A stretch of 59,691 nt of DNA from Sporanaerobium hydrogeniformans (GCF_002735925.1 NZ_PEDL01000019.1:1-59691); one strand, 5' to 3'; shown: positions 34,017 through 43,970, numbered from the stretch's first letter. The notes: generated from the letters alone by a model not told the origin. Numbers and translations are program-made.

Positions 34017-35951
34017 TTATACCGGCAAAGGCATTCGTTGCTCTATTCCAAGCGGCAAGGACACCTCTGCATGGAAGCCTTTTTCATCGGCATATAGATT
34101 GATTACGCCGTCATACCGTTCGACGGTTTCTAGGATGGAGGAAATGCCAAGACCGAAGCCGTTTCTCTTAGAGGATATGTAGTTTCCTTCTCTAGTTTTC
34201 AGTTCGCCGTCAAAGCTGTTGTCTACAACAAATTCAAGTTGACCGTCCTGCACCCGTCCGGCGATAAAAATGGTCTTATCCCCGATTTGCTGGCGCTGGC
34301 AGGCTTCCACTGCATTTTCCATTAGATTTCCAAGAAGACCGCACAGATCCACAATGGGAAAATTCAGCACTGTAGGAAGCAAAAGTCTTGCGCGGAACTG
34401 GATGCCAGCAGACTGTGCAAGATTACTATAATACTGCACGAGCGCGTCGAGTTCAATGTTTTCTGTTAGGCGGCCAAGCCTATTGCCTTCGTTGATTTCC
34501 GTAATACCCCGGATATAGTTCTCCAATTCCTCACAGCGTCCTTCTCCAGCAAGTGTCATAAGGGTACGTAAGTGATGTCTAAAATCATGACGTAGCTTGG
34601 CACTCTCCTCCACCTTCTGGTTCATCTGTCGCAGATGTTCCACCTGCATGGTCAGCTGACGTTTCATCTGCCGCTGTTCCTCCGCATAGATAAGGCTGTG
34701 CCGATAGCCCATGGTAATATCATACCCTAGCACCACGCCGGTTGCGATGACAAGACTTAAACTGCCCCATTCCTGAAACCAACCGCTAAAGATTGGCTCG
34801 TAGTTCGGCAGGAGGCGATCCCAGATAAAGGCGCAAGCATAGACAATATCCGCATAGAGCAGTAGGGTCGCCTTTGGGGTATTTTAGTATACCGCCATAG
34901 CAACAGTAAACAAAAGATAAACGGCGGTAAGTAGCTTGAAGCCGAAAACCAAATTGGAAAAGGCAAGCATCAACGGCAGTGTAAGCTGTGAGGCAAACAA
35001 TCCGTAAACAAACGCTATTACACAAACCAATCCTGCAAAAGTGCCACTGATTATCTGCAGGACTCTTTTGGTGTCGCAAATACGATTGTGAAGAATCATC
35101 ACAAATAGCGTTACCAGATACCCACTGACCAGTTCTACTGTGTACCATGGCTGAATCGGCAGCGGCAGAATACTATGCACCACACAGTAGGAAGTAAACA
35201 CTGCGGTTGAAAGGCACAAAAGGAAAAAGAGCCAGATATTATTCCCTCTACTAGTACGAATGGCAAGATAAAAGCTAAAAATAGCAAGCATGAGTGTCAT
35301 CGTAACCAAAATCAGGCAAATACCAAATCTTAATCCCCGGATTGTGTAAACATTCAGAGGTTCACCAAAGGCAGGCGGATAAATAAGGCCACTGTATATA
35401 AAGGAGTGGTTGCTGACCGCCAGCAGAAGTGTTACCTTGCCGGAGGCTTCAAAGGTGATAATACGGCATTGGGTTTGATCCTGATAATCGTTTGCGTCTG
35501 GTTCGCCCATTTGTAGCTTCAGTTTATCATCAATGTAAAATGGGTAGGCAGAATAGATTTCTGGCAGCTCAAGCGCATAGGTATGCTCCTCCTCTGGCAG
35601 ATACAGTGTTAAGGCGTAGCTGGCATTTCCATGAGGGGAGCGGCGGGAATTGCCCATGGAAAAATTAGACGTTTCTCCGATGGACAGGTACTGATAATCA
35701 TCCCCTTGTTGCTTTAAGGTTTCCGGTGTCAGCAGACGATCCACATAAAAACGCCAGCCGTCTCGCAGATAGCGGATGGGTGTGTCCGCCCAGTCTGCTT
35801 CTGAAACATACAGCGCACCATTAATGGCCTGAGGATCGGCTTTTGTGTACTTGTTATCAAAATGGTATAAGGCGAGGAACAGTGTAGAGGAAAGAGAAAC
35901 CATTAGAAGCAGTGCCAAAGACTGTTGTAAGACAAGAGTTTTTTTATCCAT
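34017..35951 (-). pseudogene. LytTR-system sensor histidine kinase with one internal stop
   Basis: Read through, this is a ~643-residue kinase. N-terminal TM and an extracellular 7TMR-DISM-like beta domain (about 25-195) are followed by about seven TM helices, a linker with [13 protein letters not shown] (H-box of the ComD/AgrC/VirS class) and a GHKL ATPase (GLLGNLMENAVEACQ, GFGLGI). A TAA at 34886-34884 interrupts it at codon 356 in frame; the next codons continue the helix ([15 protein letters not shown]). GC is clearly above the window average. No other lesion is seen, so recent inactivation or a sequencing error are both possible. Confidence 0.85.
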
Positions 35952-36029
35952 GGCATTTCCTCCTAAAAAATGTAATCTTTTCAGAAGTTAAAAGCAAGCC
36001 TCTGATAAGGGAAATCTGAAATATCTGCT

Positions 36030-36536
36030 TCATATTCCCTCCCCCCGCAGCGAACCGGCGGAGAGGCTCAGACGTTGCTGCTGTACCTGCCGTTGTAGGC
36101 GCCTGCTAACCGGAAGTTGCTCACCATTTTTCAAGATGAGATAATCGCTACCAAGCTCCCGCACTTCCTTTAGATTGATCACAATGCCCTTAAAGCAGGA
36201 CATAAATTGCGGAAAAGTGCTTAGTTGGTCGGAAAGCTCTGAGAAGCTGCCGGATACCGGAACAAGGCAGTCCTTTAAATGAATGCAGGCACAGCGATTC
36301 TGATAATCAGCATAGAGAATCCTGTCCAACTTGATTTTTAGCGGCTGATTCCTTGTAGTAACCGAGATGGTAGGGACGTTCTGCGACTCTGCAATTTTGC
36401 AATAGTGTAGTGCCCTTGATAGCTTTTCTAGAGTGGCTGGCTTTAGGATGTAGTCCGCTACCCGGACATCGTAGCTTTTTACACCAAATTCCGAACTGGT
36501 GGTAAGGAAAATAAGATTGAGGTTCTCATCAAGCTA
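36030..36536 (-). pseudogene. LytTR response regulator, 5'-truncated
   Basis: From 36533 leftward the frame is open for 167 codons: the second half of a receiver (LDENLNLIFLTTSSEFGVKSYDVRVADYILKPATLEKLSRAL) joined to a full LytTR DNA-binding domain (KIKLDRILYADYQNR...LIVNLKEVRELGSDYLILKNG-type). A TAG at 36536-36534 precedes it, with SSFKEIR still recognisable upstream, so Q-to-stop plus loss of the 5' third, including the phospho-Asp. The ORF from TTG 36329 could still make a lone LytTR domain. Partner of the broken kinase. Confidence 0.8.
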
Positions 36537-36614
36537 CCGAATTTCTTTGAAAGAGGATTGGTAGTTGTTTTTTATTTTTATAAGGAAATTTTTATAAGAA
36601 AAGGAGGAGGTCGC

Positions 36615-36983
36615 GTGAATGTCGCATTGTGTGCAGTGTTCTTAGAAGAGGACATCTGGGAAAACTGTGTGGTGATGGCAGCTCTCTCACAAAGGATTGA
36701 AATTACGGAGTGTAATAGCGTTAAATCACTGCTAAAGATATTGGAATTACTGCTCATTGTCGTATTAAACGGTGTAGCGGGACTGGAAGCAGTACGTCGT
36801 ATCAGGGAAAAAGCACCAGACATTCCTCTTCTATGGATTTCCGACGAGGATTATAGCCTGTTCGGCTATCAGTACCGTGTGACCTATTTTCTGCGCCGAC
36901 CGGTATCCGATGTCCAGTTGCGGGAAGCAGTGGCAGGCTGTCTGAAGCTTTCGGAAAAAGGAGAAGAAGAAACTGAAAAATGA
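36615..36983 (+). CDS. Pseudo-receiver protein (response-regulator-like)
   Basis: A 122-aa CheY-fold-like protein. LEAVRRIREKAPDIPLLWISDEDY and RVTYFLRRPVSDVQLREAVAG are receiver alpha3-beta5 segments, but the phospho-acceptor position reads Ile in LLLIVVLNG and the N-terminal acidic pair is EE. It therefore cannot be phosphorylated in the usual way. GTG 36615 has AAGGAGGAGG upstream. It is divergent from the truncated LytTR gene, with the same raised GC. It is either a degenerate fragment or a phosphorylation-independent regulator. Confidence 0.6.
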   Translation: MNVALCAVFLEEDIWENCVVMAALSQRIEITECNSVKSLLKILELLLIVVLNGVAGLEAVRRIREKAPDIPLLWISDEDYSLFGYQYRVTYFLRRPVSDVQLREAVAGCLKLSEKGEEETEK

Positions 36984-37096
36984 CAAAAAACATTGTGCTG
37001 TGTGGAATAGAGGGAGAACTTATCAGTACACTGGAACGCTACGGCAATATCGTGTTCTCTGCTTTTTTGACGAACCAGAATGGCGCAGTAATGTAA
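36980..37096 (+). pseudogene. Short fragment downstream of the pseudo-receiver
   Basis: ATGA overlap with the upstream stop (36980). 38 codons, starting MTKNIVLCGIEGELISTLER and ending NQNGAVM, with higher GC. The start looks like the beta1-alpha1 of an NAD-, receiver- or Rossmann-type domain cut short. Probably the 5' remnant of a translationally coupled gene; the 120 bp that follow have no gene. Confidence 0.4.
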
Positions 37097-37219
37097 AGCT
37101 GGTCTTTTTTAAAAGGGTATCATTAATTTATACTTTTTACACTACGTCCTGTTTTGGGGCGCTTACATAAGGTCATGTAAAAAGTAGATTCTTATAAGGC
37201 ATTATGTTCGAGATTAATA

Positions 37220-37270
37220 AAAAATAGCTTTTACAACTTACGCATACGCGAAGCTGTAAAAGCTATTTTA
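37220..37270 (-). terminator. Terminator of the first chemoreceptor gene
   Basis: AAAATAGCTTTTACA and TGTAAAAGCTATTTT form a 15-bp stem with a 19-nt loop right after the minus-strand stop codon; on the minus strand a T-run follows. Another ACTTTTTACA/TGTAAAAAGT pair lies just left (37131-37188). Confidence 0.85.
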
Positions 37271-37271
37271 G

Positions 37272-39269
37272 TTAGAGTGTAAAACTGTTGATTTTTTCTT
37301 GTAGCTGTTCTGATAAACGGTATAAATCAACTGCGTGTTGTGTGATTTCATCCATAGTAGCTGAGATTTGTTCTGAAGAAGCAGTTACCTCTTCGGTTGC
37401 GGAAGCGGATTCCTCGGATACAGCGGATATGTTTTCAATTTGCTCTACTACATTATCTTTGTTTGCAGTGATTTCATCGGTAGTATGCTTAATCTTAGTA
37501 ACCTTTTCAGATAATACCCGAATTGCTTCCATGATTTCATCAAATAAACTTTGGGTTTGATTTACAAGTTGAACCTGATCTTTTACGTTCTGGTTAGTAA
37601 TCCCCATGGCTTCTACGGAAAGTGCAGTTTTCTGATTGATGTCTTGGATGATATTTTTGATTTTAACGGTGGATTCTTTGGATTGTTCTGCCAAAGCTCT
37701 AATTTCGTTGGCAACGACAGCAAAGCCTTTGCCACTTTCACCGGCTCTCGCAGCCTCAATAGATGCATTTAATGACAGTAAATTCGTTTGTGCTGTGATA
37801 GTGTCAATGGTATTGGAGATGGCATCAATTTGCTTCATACTTTCGCTAGTTTCTGTGACCAACACAGATACATTTGTTGTGGATTTCATGGTGCTGTCCG
37901 AATTTTGCATTAACGTTTGTACATGATTGAGGCCTTGAAGCGTTAGTTTTTTTGCGTTGTTTGATAACTCATCTATGATGTCAGTAGATTTGTCGATGAG
38001 GTTTAGTTTATCTGCAAGGTCAGAGATATTGGATGCACTTGTCATAGCATATTGTGCTTGCTCCGTTGCGCCCTTTGCCACTTCATCAATTGCACGTGTA
38101 ACCTCATTAATAGAGGAATTCGTTTCTTCAGCCATACTTGAGAGGGTTACGGAAGAATCAAGAACGGATGTGGATACTTCGCTGACATTTTGAATGAGTC
38201 CTGAGATGTTTATCGCCATATCATTAAAATGGCTACCTAGTAGCTGAAACTCATCCTTGGAACGTATCATGACCCTAGTTGTTAAATCTCCATGGGATAA
38301 ACGGTCAAACGAGGTTAATAACAACTTAATATTCTTAGCGATTGGAGTACTAAATAGAATAGCTACAAGGATAGCTATTATTAGTGTGATGAAGGATACC
38401 AGCATTAAGGTGTTGCGAATTGGATTCGTATCCCTAGTGAGTTCAGAGTGATTTAGTCCTGCAATCACTTTCCAACCAGTGACTTCGCTTGTATCATAGA
38501 TTGCATATTTATCTTTACCTTCATATGTATAGGTAGAAAATCCACTGGAATTATCTTTGATTTCTTTCCAATAAGGATAGGTCGTAATGATGTCAGAATT
38601 AATAAGCGTAGTATCAGGATGGGAAATCACCCGTCCATTCTGATCTGTAATATAGATGTAACCATTATCGCCGATTGTAATATCTGAGAGGGAAGTTGAA
38701 AATTCGCTAAGATCAACATCCATACCCACTACTCCCACAACTTTTCCTGCTATTTGGGTTGCACAAGAAAGTGAAATAACAAGATCTCCAGATCCTGTAT
38801 CAGTATAGGGATCTGAGATAATAATGGTACCAGGGGTTTGTACAGCTTGTTGATACCAGTCTCTCGTTTTGTGATTGAAGTCACTTGGAATATCAACATA
38901 AGGGTCGGTATAAAACAAACCTTGTTCAGTTCCAACATAAACATTTAAGATATTAGAATCAGTGGACTTAATATTTGCGATTAAGCCCTTTCCAAAGCTT
39001 AGATTTTGGTTGTTATCCGCTTCGATTAAGTTGGTATCGTTAGCTAGAACTTTAAGTAGATTAGTCATGCCTGTAAAATAGTTGTTGATGCCTCGTGTGA
39101 TTTCTTTCGTGGTTTGGGTACTAGTAGTTTCTAGCTTCTTTGTTAAAACATTAAAAGAAATAAAGTAAGAGCTAATTCCGGTTATTAACACTGGAATTAA
39201 GCTGATTGCGAGTAGCATTGTAAGTAGCTTGTATTTCATCGTAAGTAGCTTGTTCATGATTTTTTTCAT
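37272..39269 (-). CDS. Methyl-accepting chemotaxis protein with dCache domain
   Basis: A 665-aa inner-membrane chemoreceptor: TM1 about 12-35, periplasmic-side dCache (about 38-285), TM2 about 288-312, HAMP about 313-365, and a signalling domain with the hairpin tip [39 protein letters not shown]. The dCache contains RDWYQQA...DPYTDTGSGDLVISLS and GVVGMDVDL, the layout of amino-acid-binding dCache sensors (inference). It ends without a CheR-tethering pentapeptide. Normal GC, inserted among higher-GC gene debris. Confidence 0.95.
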   Translation of the reverse strand: MKKIMNKLLTMKYKLLTMLLAISLIPVLITGISSYFISFNVLTKKLETTSTQTTKEITRGINNYFTGMTNLLKVLANDTNLIEADNNQNLSFGKGLIANIKSTDSNILNVYVGTEQGLFYTDPYVDIPSDFNHKTRDWYQQAVQTPGTIIISDPYTDTGSGDLVISLSCATQIAGKVVGVVGMDVDLSEFSTSLSDITIGDNGYIYITDQNGRVISHPDTTLINSDIITTYPYWKEIKDNSSGFSTYTYEGKDKYAIYDTSEVTGWKVIAGLNHSELTRDTNPIRNTLMLVSFITLIIAILVAILFSTPIAKNIKLLLTSFDRLSHGDLTTRVMIRSKDEFQLLGSHFNDMAINISGLIQNVSEVSTSVLDSSVTLSSMAEETNSSINEVTRAIDEVAKGATEQAQYAMTSASNISDLADKLNLIDKSTDIIDELSNNAKKLTLQGLNHVQTLMQNSDSTMKSTTNVSVLVTETSESMKQIDAISNTIDTITAQTNLLSLNASIEAARAGESGKGFAVVANEIRALAEQSKESTVKIKNIIQDINQKTALSVEAMGITNQNVKDQVQLVNQTQSLFDEIMEAIRVLSEKVTKIKHTTDEITANKDNVVEQIENISAVSEESASATEEVTASSEQISATMDEITQHAVDLYRLSEQLQEKINSFTL

Positions 39270-39331
39270 ATTGTAACCACCTCCATATATAATTCTTTCT
39301 TTTTACTCAAACTTATTAAGATTAACATAGA

Positions 39332-39487
39332 ATGATAGATAAGTCAATCGGAATCGGCAGTGCTTACAAAGACGCTGTGAAAGCCATGCAGCAGGCTGGA
39401 ATTATGATGGGCGGCAGTGACAATAAGTTCAATCCAAAGGGGAATGCCACCCGTGCAGAGGTTTCCTCTATGCTAGGGGTTATATCA
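39332..39487 (+). pseudogene. S-layer homology (SLH) domain fragment
   Basis: YKDAVKAMQQAGIMMGGSDNKFNPKGNATRAEVSSML is one SLH repeat (xxAVxxLxxxGIxxGxxxxxFxPxxxxTRAE). No signal peptide, no start with an RBS and no further repeats, and the frame runs into unrelated sequence. GC is raised as in 34-37 kb. It is a relic of a surface-protein gene from the same foreign segment. Confidence 0.75.
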
Positions 39488-39533
39488 AGCTCCCCATCAG
39501 CCCTGCGACAGCTCAACTTCTTTATTGTTGGGA

Positions 39534-40835
39534 TTAATCATTATTTAATTTAGCTTTTAGAGAATCTATTTGGCGTAATAGCCATGAGATAACTTGTTTT
39601 TTATCTTTAGTAATGGGCGGAATCTTATCCCAAATATCCTTGAGGTACTCTTCAAAGGCCCTAACAACTGTGGGTTCTTCTATGCGTAGTCGCATTCTTG
39701 GTATGATTTTAGAAAACTCAAAGGTTTCGATTAATACAGAATGCCCTTCTTTAACTAAACAAAATAAATCATGGTTCTTGATTAGATTTTCTGCATCAGG
39801 AGGTATAAAAGCGATATTAAAATTTTTAAAGGTTCGTAAAAGATAGATGATATTCTCTAGGAAATCTATAAGTTCTTGAACTTCTAAATGTATTTTCTCT
39901 AGTCCCATATAGTCGTATAAATAAAACTCTTGGTGTCTAATTAAATCGTGAATAGAGGGAACTAAATAAATATCATTATATTCATAAATAGTTACATTGG
40001 CTTTAAAGATATCTAAACGCTGGTGATAAAAGCTTAAAATATCTTGTATAATATTAGGTGAAAGCCCCTTTTTTTGTAATAATTTTGTGTATAAATCAAT
40101 AGGGAGCATTAATACGCTAAAACTATATTTATAGAGAAAACGATTACCCAAGTTTTTTTCTGTTTCTACTAAATAATAGCCGTAGTTAATGTTCTTTTGA
40201 TTTGAATAGTAATTTAAAAGAGGTTTGGAATGAAGAGAAATAAATTCTTTAAAATGCTTTTGTAAGATATTTATAGCAACTGGATTTTGTATATAAAAGG
40301 CATAACTATTTTTTAAACTCACATTCATAGATATAAAAGATAAAGCTCCTAGGTTGGGAACTATAATATTTTCATCGAAGAGTGTAGTATTTTCATATTT
40401 GTAGGTGTAATGTATAGTAAACTTTCCGGTCACGATAAGTGGAAGGATAAAGTGTATAAATTTTATCATCTTACCTACGTTTTTATTTAAATTAATTAAA
40501 AGAAGTATATGCCATCCGTTAGCTATAACCTTAAATAAAATATCTCTATAAAGACCAAGGTTTTTATAATGATGGTCGGAGATATTCAAATCATTGTTAT
40601 AGGTAATATAAATTGTTTCATTATTTTTGCTTTTTTGTTTTGAAGCGACCTCTAGTAGAGTGATAGCTCTAGAAAAAGTACTCTCAAAACCTAAAATTAA
40701 TTTATCTTCACTAGAAAAATCCACAGAAGGAATAAGCGTATTATCTATAGCTTTTGAGATGTCATGAACCATAATAGGTTCTTTTTTTTTTGTTTTTAAT
40801 AGAATAACCTTGAGCTTCCAATAATATAATTTCAA
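39534..40835 (-). CDS. C-terminal part of a frameshifted HTH regulator
   Basis: The 433-codon frame holds a large alpha-beta region of unknown family (VDFSSEDKLILGFESTFSRAITLLE...RLRIEEPTVVRAFEEYLKDIWDKIPP). Before its first plausible ATG (40772) there is no RBS, and the upstream codons are an alternate reading of the gene at 40762-41115. Removing one A from the A10 run at 40782-40791 joins both into a ~526-residue protein with KNKKKEPIMVHDISK at the joint. So this is one gene: decayed, phase-variable or expressed by slippage. Confidence 0.75.
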   Translation of the reverse strand: MKLYYWKLKVILLKTKKKEPIMVHDISKAIDNTLIPSVDFSSEDKLILGFESTFSRAITLLEVASKQKSKNNETIYITYNNDLNISDHHYKNLGLYRDILFKVIANGWHILLLINLNKNVGKMIKFIHFILPLIVTGKFTIHYTYKYENTTLFDENIIVPNLGALSFISMNVSLKNSYAFYIQNPVAINILQKHFKEFISLHSKPLLNYYSNQKNINYGYYLVETEKNLGNRFLYKYSFSVLMLPIDLYTKLLQKKGLSPNIIQDILSFYHQRLDIFKANVTIYEYNDIYLVPSIHDLIRHQEFYLYDYMGLEKIHLEVQELIDFLENIIYLLRTFKNFNIAFIPPDAENLIKNHDLFCLVKEGHSVLIETFEFSKIIPRMRLRIEEPTVVRAFEEYLKDIWDKIPPITKDKKQVISWLLRQIDSLKAKLNND

Positions 40836-41115
40836 TTTTTTTCTCTAAACTATAGCCAATATCTTCGGGTTTATCCATAGTAAAAAATAGTTCATCAATC
40901 TGCTTTTCTTGAAATGAGTTTTTAATATGTTTACAGATGTATTCACTTATTTGTTCTATATACAACGTATTATAAGGAGGTATTCTTTTGCCATTAACCC
41001 AACGGTTAACAAGAGAGTTATCTATAGTGATAGCTCTAGATAGGCGATTAATACTAATCCCTGAAATAGATAGTAATGTGCGTAGACAATCAGAAAACAG
41101 CATGTGTTTAATCAT
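40762..41115 (-). CDS. N-terminal HTH part of the frameshifted regulator
   Basis: 117 codons, beginning with an XRE-like HTH (LRTLLSISGISINRLSRAITIDNSLVNRWVNGKRIPP, about 11-47) and a helical linker, ending soon after the A10 run with an out-of-frame RTYYGS tail. If translated alone it would give a DNA-binding domain without the large C-terminal part. It is divergent from the second chemoreceptor gene, whose upstream region carries phased CTGTC repeats, a possible target. Confidence 0.75.
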   Translation of the reverse strand: MIKHMLFSDCLRTLLSISGISINRLSRAITIDNSLVNRWVNGKRIPPYNTLYIEQISEYICKHIKNSFQEKQIDELFFTMDKPEDIGYSLEKKIEIILLEAQGYSIKNKKKRTYYGS

Positions 41116-41207
41116 GTTGTCGGTTCTCCCTTAGTAGTAAAATCTAAAAATATCCTAACAATACTATAAAACATATTGTGCCATAAATAAATATAAATTT
41201 ACATAAC

Positions 41208-41305
41208 TCTGTCACAACGCTGTCCTAACTCTGTCCATGACAAAGAACTCTATGATACCCCACTATTTACTGGAATAGTATATTATAGAGTTGCAATGTG
41301 ACAGA
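41208..41305. promoter_or_regulatory. Phased CTGTC repeats and distal inverted copy
   Basis: CTGTC occurs at 41209, 41220 and 41231, exactly 11 bp apart, so on one DNA face. TCTGTCACA (41208-41216) is exactly complementary to TGTGACAGA (41297-41305). A TATATTATAG -10-like box lies at about 41279. The pattern suggests cooperative and perhaps looping binding by a regulator of the chemoreceptor gene or of the divergent HTH gene. Confidence 0.5.
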
Positions 41306-41366
41306 ATAGAATACAATCTAGCAGCATACAACAAAAAACAATATTTAAATGGGTGGAGGGAGATAG

Positions 41367-43373
41367 ATGTTAAGTTTAAAAAGTATTAAAACAAAGTTAG
41401 TCCTATCTTTTGGGATTTTACTGGTATGGATTTGTATAGGACTCAGCATTATAGCCTATAGGGTTTCGGCTAATGCCATAACTACCAATATTGATGTATC
41501 ATTGAGTGAAATTGCTACAAGAGACGCTAACGTGGTTAAAATGGGAATAGAATTACAACTCAATACTTTAGAGGCTTTGGCTGAAAGTCATTGGATGAAA
41601 GATAGTACGCTGACAGTAGATGAAAGATTAGATTTATTGAAGGATGAAGTGAGTAGAAGTAACCATATAAGTATGTTCATTGCAGATAAACAAGGGAATA
41701 CGAAAGATACGAAAGGGCAAATGGGAAATGTATCTGATAAAGCGTTTTTCCAAAGAGCATTAGCAGGAGAGAGGAACGTTTCAGACCCTAGTATAAGTAA
41801 TATAGATGGTAGTTTAACCCTATATTATGCAGTACCTATTAGGGAGGGTAAAACAGTAAAGGAAGTATTGGTGATTGCTAGAGATGGTAATGTGCTGAGC
41901 GATTTTATCAATAGTATGGCCTATGGAGAAAAAGGTGAAACCTTCATGCTTAATAAAGAAGGAACCCTAGTAGCACATAAAGATAAGTCTATGGTCAGAG
42001 ACATGTATAATGTTAATGAAGCTTTAGAAAAAGATCCAAGTTTAAAAGGATTAGTAGAATTACATGAACTTATGACTAAAGGAGAAACAGGTGCAAGAGA
42101 GTATACTTTTAAAGGGGAAGAGAGGTATGCAGGATATGCTCAGGTTCAAGGAACTAACTGGTTTCTTGCCACTGTTGCACCAAAAGATGAAGTGATGCAC
42201 AAAGTTTCTGAGCTTAGCCTAGCAATGTTCGGTATTTCAATTCTTTTTTTAGTAATCAGCATTATACTTACATTATTAATTGCAAATAATATTGCTAATC
42301 CGATAAAGGTAGTCTCCAGTTTCTTGGAAAAAGTAGCAACTGGAGATTTTAGAGGAAGTATATCTGAAAAGGATCTTAATCGAAAAGATGAGGTAGGAGT
42401 TCTTTTTCATTCTGTTAAGAGTATGCAACAATCTATAAAGGATACGATATATGAAGTTATGCGTGAATCAACTAACATAAGTCAGGGGCTTATTGCGATT
42501 AATAAAGAGATGGGAGAGCTGAATATAAGTATAGAAGAGATTTCAGGGACTACAGAAGAACTCTCTACAGCAACAGAAGAAACAGCTGCATCTAGTGAAG
42601 AAATGAGTGCTACATCATCAGAAATAGGAAAAGCAGTTGAATCGATTGCAACCAAAGCTCAAGCGGGTGCAATAACGGTGAATAATATTAATAACACAAG
42701 TAAAAATATGAAGAGTAATGCTGTGGCTTCAAAGGAAGATGCTATTAGCATATATACAAAAACAAAGGAGAATTTACAAACAGCCATTGAGAAATCAAAA
42801 GCTGTCAATCAAATTGATGAACTCTCTGGCTGCATCCTTGAGATTACGGCACAAACTAACTTGGTAGCATTAAATGCAGCCATTGAGGCAGCAAGAGCAG
42901 GTGAAGCTGGAAAAGGTTTTGCAGTTGTTGCAGAGGAAATTAAAAAATTATCAGAGAGCTCTAAACAGTCTGCTATAAGTATACAAGATGTCACGAAGAT
43001 CATTTTGGAAGCAGTAAATAACCTTTCTGTTAGTTCAGCAGAAATCATGAAATTTATTGATCAAAAGGTTTTAAAAGATTATGATACATTAGTTAGTACA
43101 AGTGAGAATTATAGTAAAGATGCGTGGGTTATTAATGATATGGTAACAGATTTTAGTGCTACCTCAGAAGAGCTTTTAGCTTCTATACATAACATGGAAA
43201 GAGCCATAGAGGAAATAGCAAGTGCAGCAGGTGAACAATCGCAAGGTGCGACCAACATAGCCGAGGAGGTTAGTGGCATAACTATTAAGTCAGACAATGT
43301 TGTACGCCTAACGGAGACAGCTAGGTCTAAATCAGAACGATTAGTACAGGTTGTTTCGAAGTTCAAAATATAA
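41367..43373 (+). CDS. Methyl-accepting chemotaxis protein with dCache domain (second)
   Basis: A 668-aa chemoreceptor: TM1 about 10-33, dCache extracellular sensor about 36-285 ([32 protein letters not shown]), TM2 about 288-312, HAMP about 313-365, and a signalling domain with [40 protein letters not shown]. Methylation-type Glu/Gln clusters ([24 protein letters not shown]) are clear. RBS GGTGGAGGGAG. It differs in the sensor from the first receptor, so the ligand is different. Confidence 0.95.
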   Translation: MLSLKSIKTKLVLSFGILLVWICIGLSIIAYRVSANAITTNIDVSLSEIATRDANVVKMGIELQLNTLEALAESHWMKDSTLTVDERLDLLKDEVSRSNHISMFIADKQGNTKDTKGQMGNVSDKAFFQRALAGERNVSDPSISNIDGSLTLYYAVPIREGKTVKEVLVIARDGNVLSDFINSMAYGEKGETFMLNKEGTLVAHKDKSMVRDMYNVNEALEKDPSLKGLVELHELMTKGETGAREYTFKGEERYAGYAQVQGTNWFLATVAPKDEVMHKVSELSLAMFGISILFLVISIILTLLIANNIANPIKVVSSFLEKVATGDFRGSISEKDLNRKDEVGVLFHSVKSMQQSIKDTIYEVMRESTNISQGLIAINKEMGELNISIEEISGTTEELSTATEETAASSEEMSATSSEIGKAVESIATKAQAGAITVNNINNTSKNMKSNAVASKEDAISIYTKTKENLQTAIEKSKAVNQIDELSGCILEITAQTNLVALNAAIEAARAGEAGKGFAVVAEEIKKLSESSKQSAISIQDVTKIILEAVNNLSVSSAEIMKFIDQKVLKDYDTLVSTSENYSKDAWVINDMVTDFSATSEELLASIHNMERAIEEIASAAGEQSQGATNIAEEVSGITIKSDNVVRLTETARSKSERLVQVVSKFKI

Positions 43374-43390
43374 GTTCTTCTTCTGTTAAA

Positions 43391-43434
43391 TACTGTAGGA
43401 TGCTATTTAGTAAGCATTCTACAGTACTTTTAAT
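43391..43434 (+). terminator. Terminator after the second chemoreceptor
   Basis: TACTGTAGgATGCT pairs with AGCATtCTACAGTA (43391-43404 with 43413-43426) around an 8-nt loop, followed by CTTTTAAT. Confidence 0.82.
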
Positions 43435-43452
43435 AAGTAGGTAATAAGTATA

Positions 43453-43481
43453 TTGACGATATCACTAATTAGTGATATATT
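43453..43481 (+). promoter_or_regulatory. marR promoter with palindromic operator in the spacer
   Basis: TTGACG (43453-43458) and TATATT (43476-43481) are 17 bp apart. A perfect 20-bp palindrome, ATATCACTAATTAGTGATAT (43459-43478), fills the spacer, so regulator binding excludes RNA polymerase. The predicted +1 coincides with the ATG at 43488. Confidence 0.85.
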
Positions 43482-43487
43482 TAATCT

Positions 43488-43931
43488 ATGGAAAATGTTA
43501 AAAAATTAATCAGTGAAAATCAATTAGCACTATCCACTTTAGTTGTCTTTACCAGAGCGGAGCGTGTCATTCATAAGAAGGAATTTGAAACAATTAAAAA
43601 GAGCGGATTAACACCAGCTCAATTTGGAGTTTTAGAAGCACTGTATAATAAAGGAGATTTACGAATCTATGAGTTAATAGAAAAAATATTAACCACATCT
43701 GGCAATATAACTGTAGTCATAAAAAACTTAGAAAAGGATGGTTTAGTAAAGAGAAATCTAGACACTAACGATAAAAGGTCTTGTATCATATCCTTAACAG
43801 AAAAAGGAAAGAAGGTTATAGAAAATATTTTACCAGGGCATATTGAAAATATAAGACATATTTTTGATACCTTAACAGATGAAGAGAAAATAACTTTAAA
43901 GACGATTCTTAAAAAGTTTAAAAACATATAA
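43488..43931 (+). CDS. MarR-family repressor (MhqR/HypR-like context)
   Basis: A 147-aa winged-helix regulator: LTPAQFGVLEALYNKGDLRIYELIEKILTTSGNITVVIKNLEKDGLVKRNLDTNDKRSCIISLTEKG is the canonical MarR DNA-binding region. One Cys (about 102) lies just before the wing and could sense electrophiles. No RBS precedes the ATG and +1 falls on it, so the mRNA is probably leaderless. The same palindrome recurs before pirin (43949). Context with pirin and azoreductase suggests quinone/electrophile response; inference. Confidence 0.92.
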   Translation: MENVKKLISENQLALSTLVVFTRAERVIHKKEFETIKKSGLTPAQFGVLEALYNKGDLRIYELIEKILTTSGNITVVIKNLEKDGLVKRNLDTNDKRSCIISLTEKGKKVIENILPGHIENIRHIFDTLTDEEKITLKTILKKFKNI

Positions 43932-43948
43932 CCCTATTTTTTTAAGCA

Positions 43949-43970
43949 ACTATCACTAGTTAGTGATAGT
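43949..43970. promoter_or_regulatory. Second MarR operator before pirin
   Basis: A TATCACTA-NN-TAGTGATA palindrome with matching A/T flanks, sharing the full core of the marR operator. It sits 25 bp before the pirin start, so it probably gives separate control of the pirin-azoreductase part of the unit. Confidence 0.8.
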
